A DNA stretch of 64,000 bases from JAJCYL01 sp040222875 (GTDB lineage Bacteria; Bacteroidota; Bacteroidia; Cytophagales; Cyclobacteriaceae). The position numbers were made by a program, and so were the translations under genes. Below the pieces are notes generated by a model that saw nothing but the letters and a program-made list of their open reading frames with translations, made no database searches and was not told the origin of the DNA. Shown in pieces: positions 61,830 to 64,000 of the stretch. Positions within the stretch are counted from its first letter, which is position 1, and every line of letters begins with the position of its first letter. The DNA is taken from positions 1 through 64,000 of the forward strand of contig JAVKCG010000004.1 of the NCBI GenBank assembly GCA_040222875.1, in the 5' to 3' direction.

Positions 61830-62864
61830 ATGAACATTAGGGAACTCCTTGGCTTTAAATGGTACCATCATCTGATTTTTTGGGTGGCCTATGTCCTTTT
61901 TTGGAGCACCCGGGATCTCGTACATCATGATGATTATATCGATAATGTTCAGCTAAATACAGTTAGCGGCAGTGTTTATGCGATTATGGCATATTTGAAC
62001 ATTTACCTGTTGGTACCCAAATTATTGTTAAGAAGGCACACAATCGTTTATGTGTGTGTTTTGATAACCTTGATTAGCGTAACCGCTTTGACAGTTTCCC
62101 AGATTATTGCTTATTATCTTCAACCGGAATATCATGACACAGCGCTGTTCTTTGTATCAACCAGGGGTATTGTAGTACTCCATTTTGAAGCCGTTTTTGT
62201 AGCCCTCATTACGCTTGCCATTGTTCTCGTTACGATGTACTTCAAACAAGATTCAACCACACAGGAGTTAAAGAAGAAGAATCTTGAAACAGAGTTGTCA
62301 TTTCTCAAAAATCAGATTAACCCACATTTTCTATTCAACTCATTAAACAGCATTTATTTCTTAATACCAAAACAACCCAAGAAAGCAGCCGAAATATTGC
62401 TCAAATTCTCTGATATGCTAAGTCATCAATTGTACGAGGGCAATAAAGATTTTATTCCACTGCCAGACGAAGTAAAATACCTCGAAAATTACATGGAGCT
62501 TGAAAAGATTAGACAGGGTGATGACCTGGAAGTGAGGTGGTCTATTGCAGGAGATACCGCCAACCATCATGTGGCCCCAATGATTTTCCTGACTTTTCTT
62601 GAAAATGCGTTTAAACATGGTCAGGGGAGTGATTCGAAATCTGTAATTAATGGGAATATTTCAGCAAATCAGAGTGAGATGACATTTGCCGTCACCAATA
62701 AACTTGGTGAAAATGGCCATAAAATGGAATCTGGCAATGGCGTCGGTCTCGAAAACACCAAAAGACGATTGGCGTTGCTTTATCCTGATAAACATGAACT
62801 TGTAATTTCTCAAAACGACCAGCAGTATTCGGTCAACCTTACTTTGAAAACCAATGGACATTAG
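61830..62864 (+). CDS. LytS-type sensor histidine kinase (His_kinase family)
   Basis: The protein has 344 residues. Four membrane segments (about 10-135) form the sensor. A coiled-coil linker (QELKKKNLETELSFLKNQ) leads to the phosphoacceptor motif NPHFLFNSLNSIYFL with His166. The ATPase part includes FLENAFKHGQGS (N-box) and NGVGLENTKRRL (G-box). This is the LytS/YesM class, whose partner is a LytTR regulator, here overlapping by 11 bases. Confidence 0.93.
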   Translation: MNIRELLGFKWYHHLIFWVAYVLFWSTRDLVHHDDYIDNVQLNTVSGSVYAIMAYLNIYLLVPKLLLRRHTIVYVCVLITLISVTALTVSQIIAYYLQPEYHDTALFFVSTRGIVVLHFEAVFVALITLAIVLVTMYFKQDSTTQELKKKNLETELSFLKNQINPHFLFNSLNSIYFLIPKQPKKAAEILLKFSDMLSHQLYEGNKDFIPLPDEVKYLENYMELEKIRQGDDLEVRWSIAGDTANHHVAPMIFLTFLENAFKHGQGSDSKSVINGNISANQSEMTFAVTNKLGENGHKMESGNGVGLENTKRRLALLYPDKHELVISQNDQQYSVNLTLKTNGH

Positions 62865-63576
62865 ATGTCTTGTAATTGACGATGAGCCACTTGCAAGAGA
62901 TGGATTGGCTGGGTATATAGATGAGGTTCCATACCTCAAACTCCTGGGTAAATGTAAAAATGCCATTGAGGCTACCACGAAACTACAAGAGGTGGACATT
63001 GACCTTCTATTCCTCGATATTAACATGCCTGGAATGAGCGGACTGCAATTGCTTAAGTCTATTAAAAACCCTCCTGTAGTAATATTTACGACCGCCTATC
63101 GAGATTATGCAGTAGAGGGATTTGAACTAAATGCTATTGACTATCTAGTAAAGCCAATATCATTCGAACGCTTTTTGCAAGCCGCAAACAAAGTGTATGA
63201 ATACCTACTACCCAGACAATCAAGTGTTCTGGCGCCTGGAACTGAAGAAGCCTTTTTCTTCGTAAAGTGCGATGGGAATTTTGTGCGTATTTACTACGAT
63301 GAAATCCTTTTTATCGAAGGCATGAAAGATTACACAATAATTTATCGAGGCACTGAGAAGCTGATTGTTCTGGTATCGATGAAAAAAGTTGAAGAGCGCC
63401 TGCAACCATCCGCCTTTATCAGGGTACATAAGTCGTACATAGTGGCTAAAAACAAAGTCAATTCAATTGAAGGAAACCAATTGAAGATTGGAAGCCATCT
63501 GATCGCCGTTTCAAAAGGGATAAGGGATGAAGTGATTAATACCATTATTGGGGACAATCTCTGGAAGAGGAGCTGA
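62854..63576 (+). CDS. LytTR-type response regulator
   Basis: The protein has 240 residues. The receiver domain has VIDDEP, the phospho-Asp55 in LFLDINMPG, Thr and Lys in FTTAYRDYA and DYLVKPIS. The LytTR DNA-binding domain spans about 135-235: FIEGMKDYTIIYRGTEKLI, FIRVHKSYIVAKNKVNSIEG. These proteins bind repeats ahead of target genes, often envelope or autolysin genes. It is the partner of the LytS-type kinase. Confidence 0.94.
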   Translation: MDIRCLVIDDEPLARDGLAGYIDEVPYLKLLGKCKNAIEATTKLQEVDIDLLFLDINMPGMSGLQLLKSIKNPPVVIFTTAYRDYAVEGFELNAIDYLVKPISFERFLQAANKVYEYLLPRQSSVLAPGTEEAFFFVKCDGNFVRIYYDEILFIEGMKDYTIIYRGTEKLIVLVSMKKVEERLQPSAFIRVHKSYIVAKNKVNSIEGNQLKIGSHLIAVSKGIRDEVINTIIGDNLWKRS

Positions 63577-63662
63577 CCTCATCAAAACATCAAAAAATTG
63601 TAACTTGGGCCGTTTTTATTTCGTCTAATCAATCTGTAACTAGTCAAAAACTCAACAACATC

Positions 63663-64000
63663 ATGTTCGGAAACCTATTCGGTAAAAAGAAAAAAACACC
63701 TAAAGCACAGTGCAGTATTTGCAAAACTCTTCTGGAATACGAAGAAGGTTTTGCTCTTACAACATCGCAAGTGGTAGTATCAAAAGAATATTGGGACAAT
63801 AAGATGGTAGAGCCAGAAACCATGGCTTACACAACAAACCATTTTAAAAACAAAGATGAGAATGCCACTAAAATGAGGGGTATCATCTTTGAAAAAACTG
63901 CTGAAAAAGATCACACCTGGATAACCTGCGAAACCTGTATCAAACAATTTGAAGTTGATCATGGAGAGGCCAGCAACTATGCAGTTGAATGGTGGAAGAA
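63663..64000 (+). CDS. Small CxxC-motif protein, C-terminus cut by the window
   Basis: The frame runs from ATG 63663 to the window end (112 complete codons, no stop). The start MFGNLFGKKKKTPKAQCSIC contains the first CxxC pair; a second, CETC, follows at about residue 88. Together they suggest a zinc-binding fold. Between them are alternating polar segments with no recognisable domain. No signal peptide. It follows the LytTR regulator by 86 bases. Function is unknown. Confidence 0.7.
   Translation, partial: MFGNLFGKKKKTPKAQCSICKTLLEYEEGFALTTSQVVVSKEYWDNKMVEPETMAYTTNHFKNKDENATKMRGIIFEKTAEKDHTWITCETCIKQFEVDHGEASNYAVEWWK

Noticed and set aside
1..64000. CRISPR arrays, tRNA/rRNA genes, insertion sequences, prophage
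   Set aside because: I saw no regular direct repeats, cloverleaf-like genes, transposase or phage structural genes.

Overview
The window is a chromosomal segment of a Bacteroidota bacterium, most likely a gliding marine-type member of the Cytophagales. The evidence is a gldA-gldF-gldG gliding operon, a PorE-like OmpA protein, the start of a SusC/RagA-type receptor, the 57-residue histone H1-like protein typical of the phylum, many short-lipobox lipoproteins, LytS/LytTR signalling, near absence of Shine-Dalgarno sequences, and several TAnnTTTG -7 boxes. No tRNA, rRNA, CRISPR array, prophage or insertion sequence was seen.

Layout. 1-3.8 kb: 5' end of a TonB-linked receptor, a PorE-like OmpA protein and a TPR protein. 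3.9-7.2 kb: lepA-folD-queE, a tightly packed leftward operon. 7.3-13.8 kb: a PMT-like membrane protein, a barrel protein, lspA and ileS. 13.9-19.6 kb: an SDR enzyme, a rightward MlaE/MlaF-type ABC pair, and accC-DUF1015-maf running left. 19.8-21.4 kb: an alpha-oxoamine synthase (serine palmitoyltransferase-like) and the histone H1-like gene, closed by a terminator. 21.6-23.5 kb: an ECF sigma factor coupled to a membrane protein with an apparent beta-barrel domain. 23.7-30.8 kb: NCS1 permease with polyol dehydrogenase, RND-type exporter with GH113-like hydrolase, and a retropepsin-like protein. 30.8-45 kb: mostly envelope and accessory genes, including a diheme cytochrome, FKBP lipoprotein, PIG-L deacetylase, EthD lipoprotein, NosR-like ferredoxin and several unknowns. 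44.9-51.9 kb: ilvE-prfB-gldA-gldF-gldG-DUF7832-like-DUF4340, leftward, with a programmed frameshift in prfB. 52-57.6 kb: smpB, DUF4251, two fatty acid desaturases, kynurenine 3-monooxygenase and a DUF2971 protein. 57.6-61.7 kb: four coupled glycosyltransferase-type genes. 61.8-64 kb: a LytS/LytTR two-component pair and a partial CxxC protein.

Most of the window is ordinary core and envelope biology, and I see no clear new defence or mobile system. The best candidates for a second look are the sigma factor/beta-barrel pair, the foreign-looking gene inside the gld operon, the RND exporter that directly abuts a GH113-like enzyme, the matching leader hairpins six bases ahead of two lipoprotein genes, and the four-gene coupled glycosyltransferase unit. 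Start codons were revised by hand where the longest reading frame began well upstream of the family's usual start.
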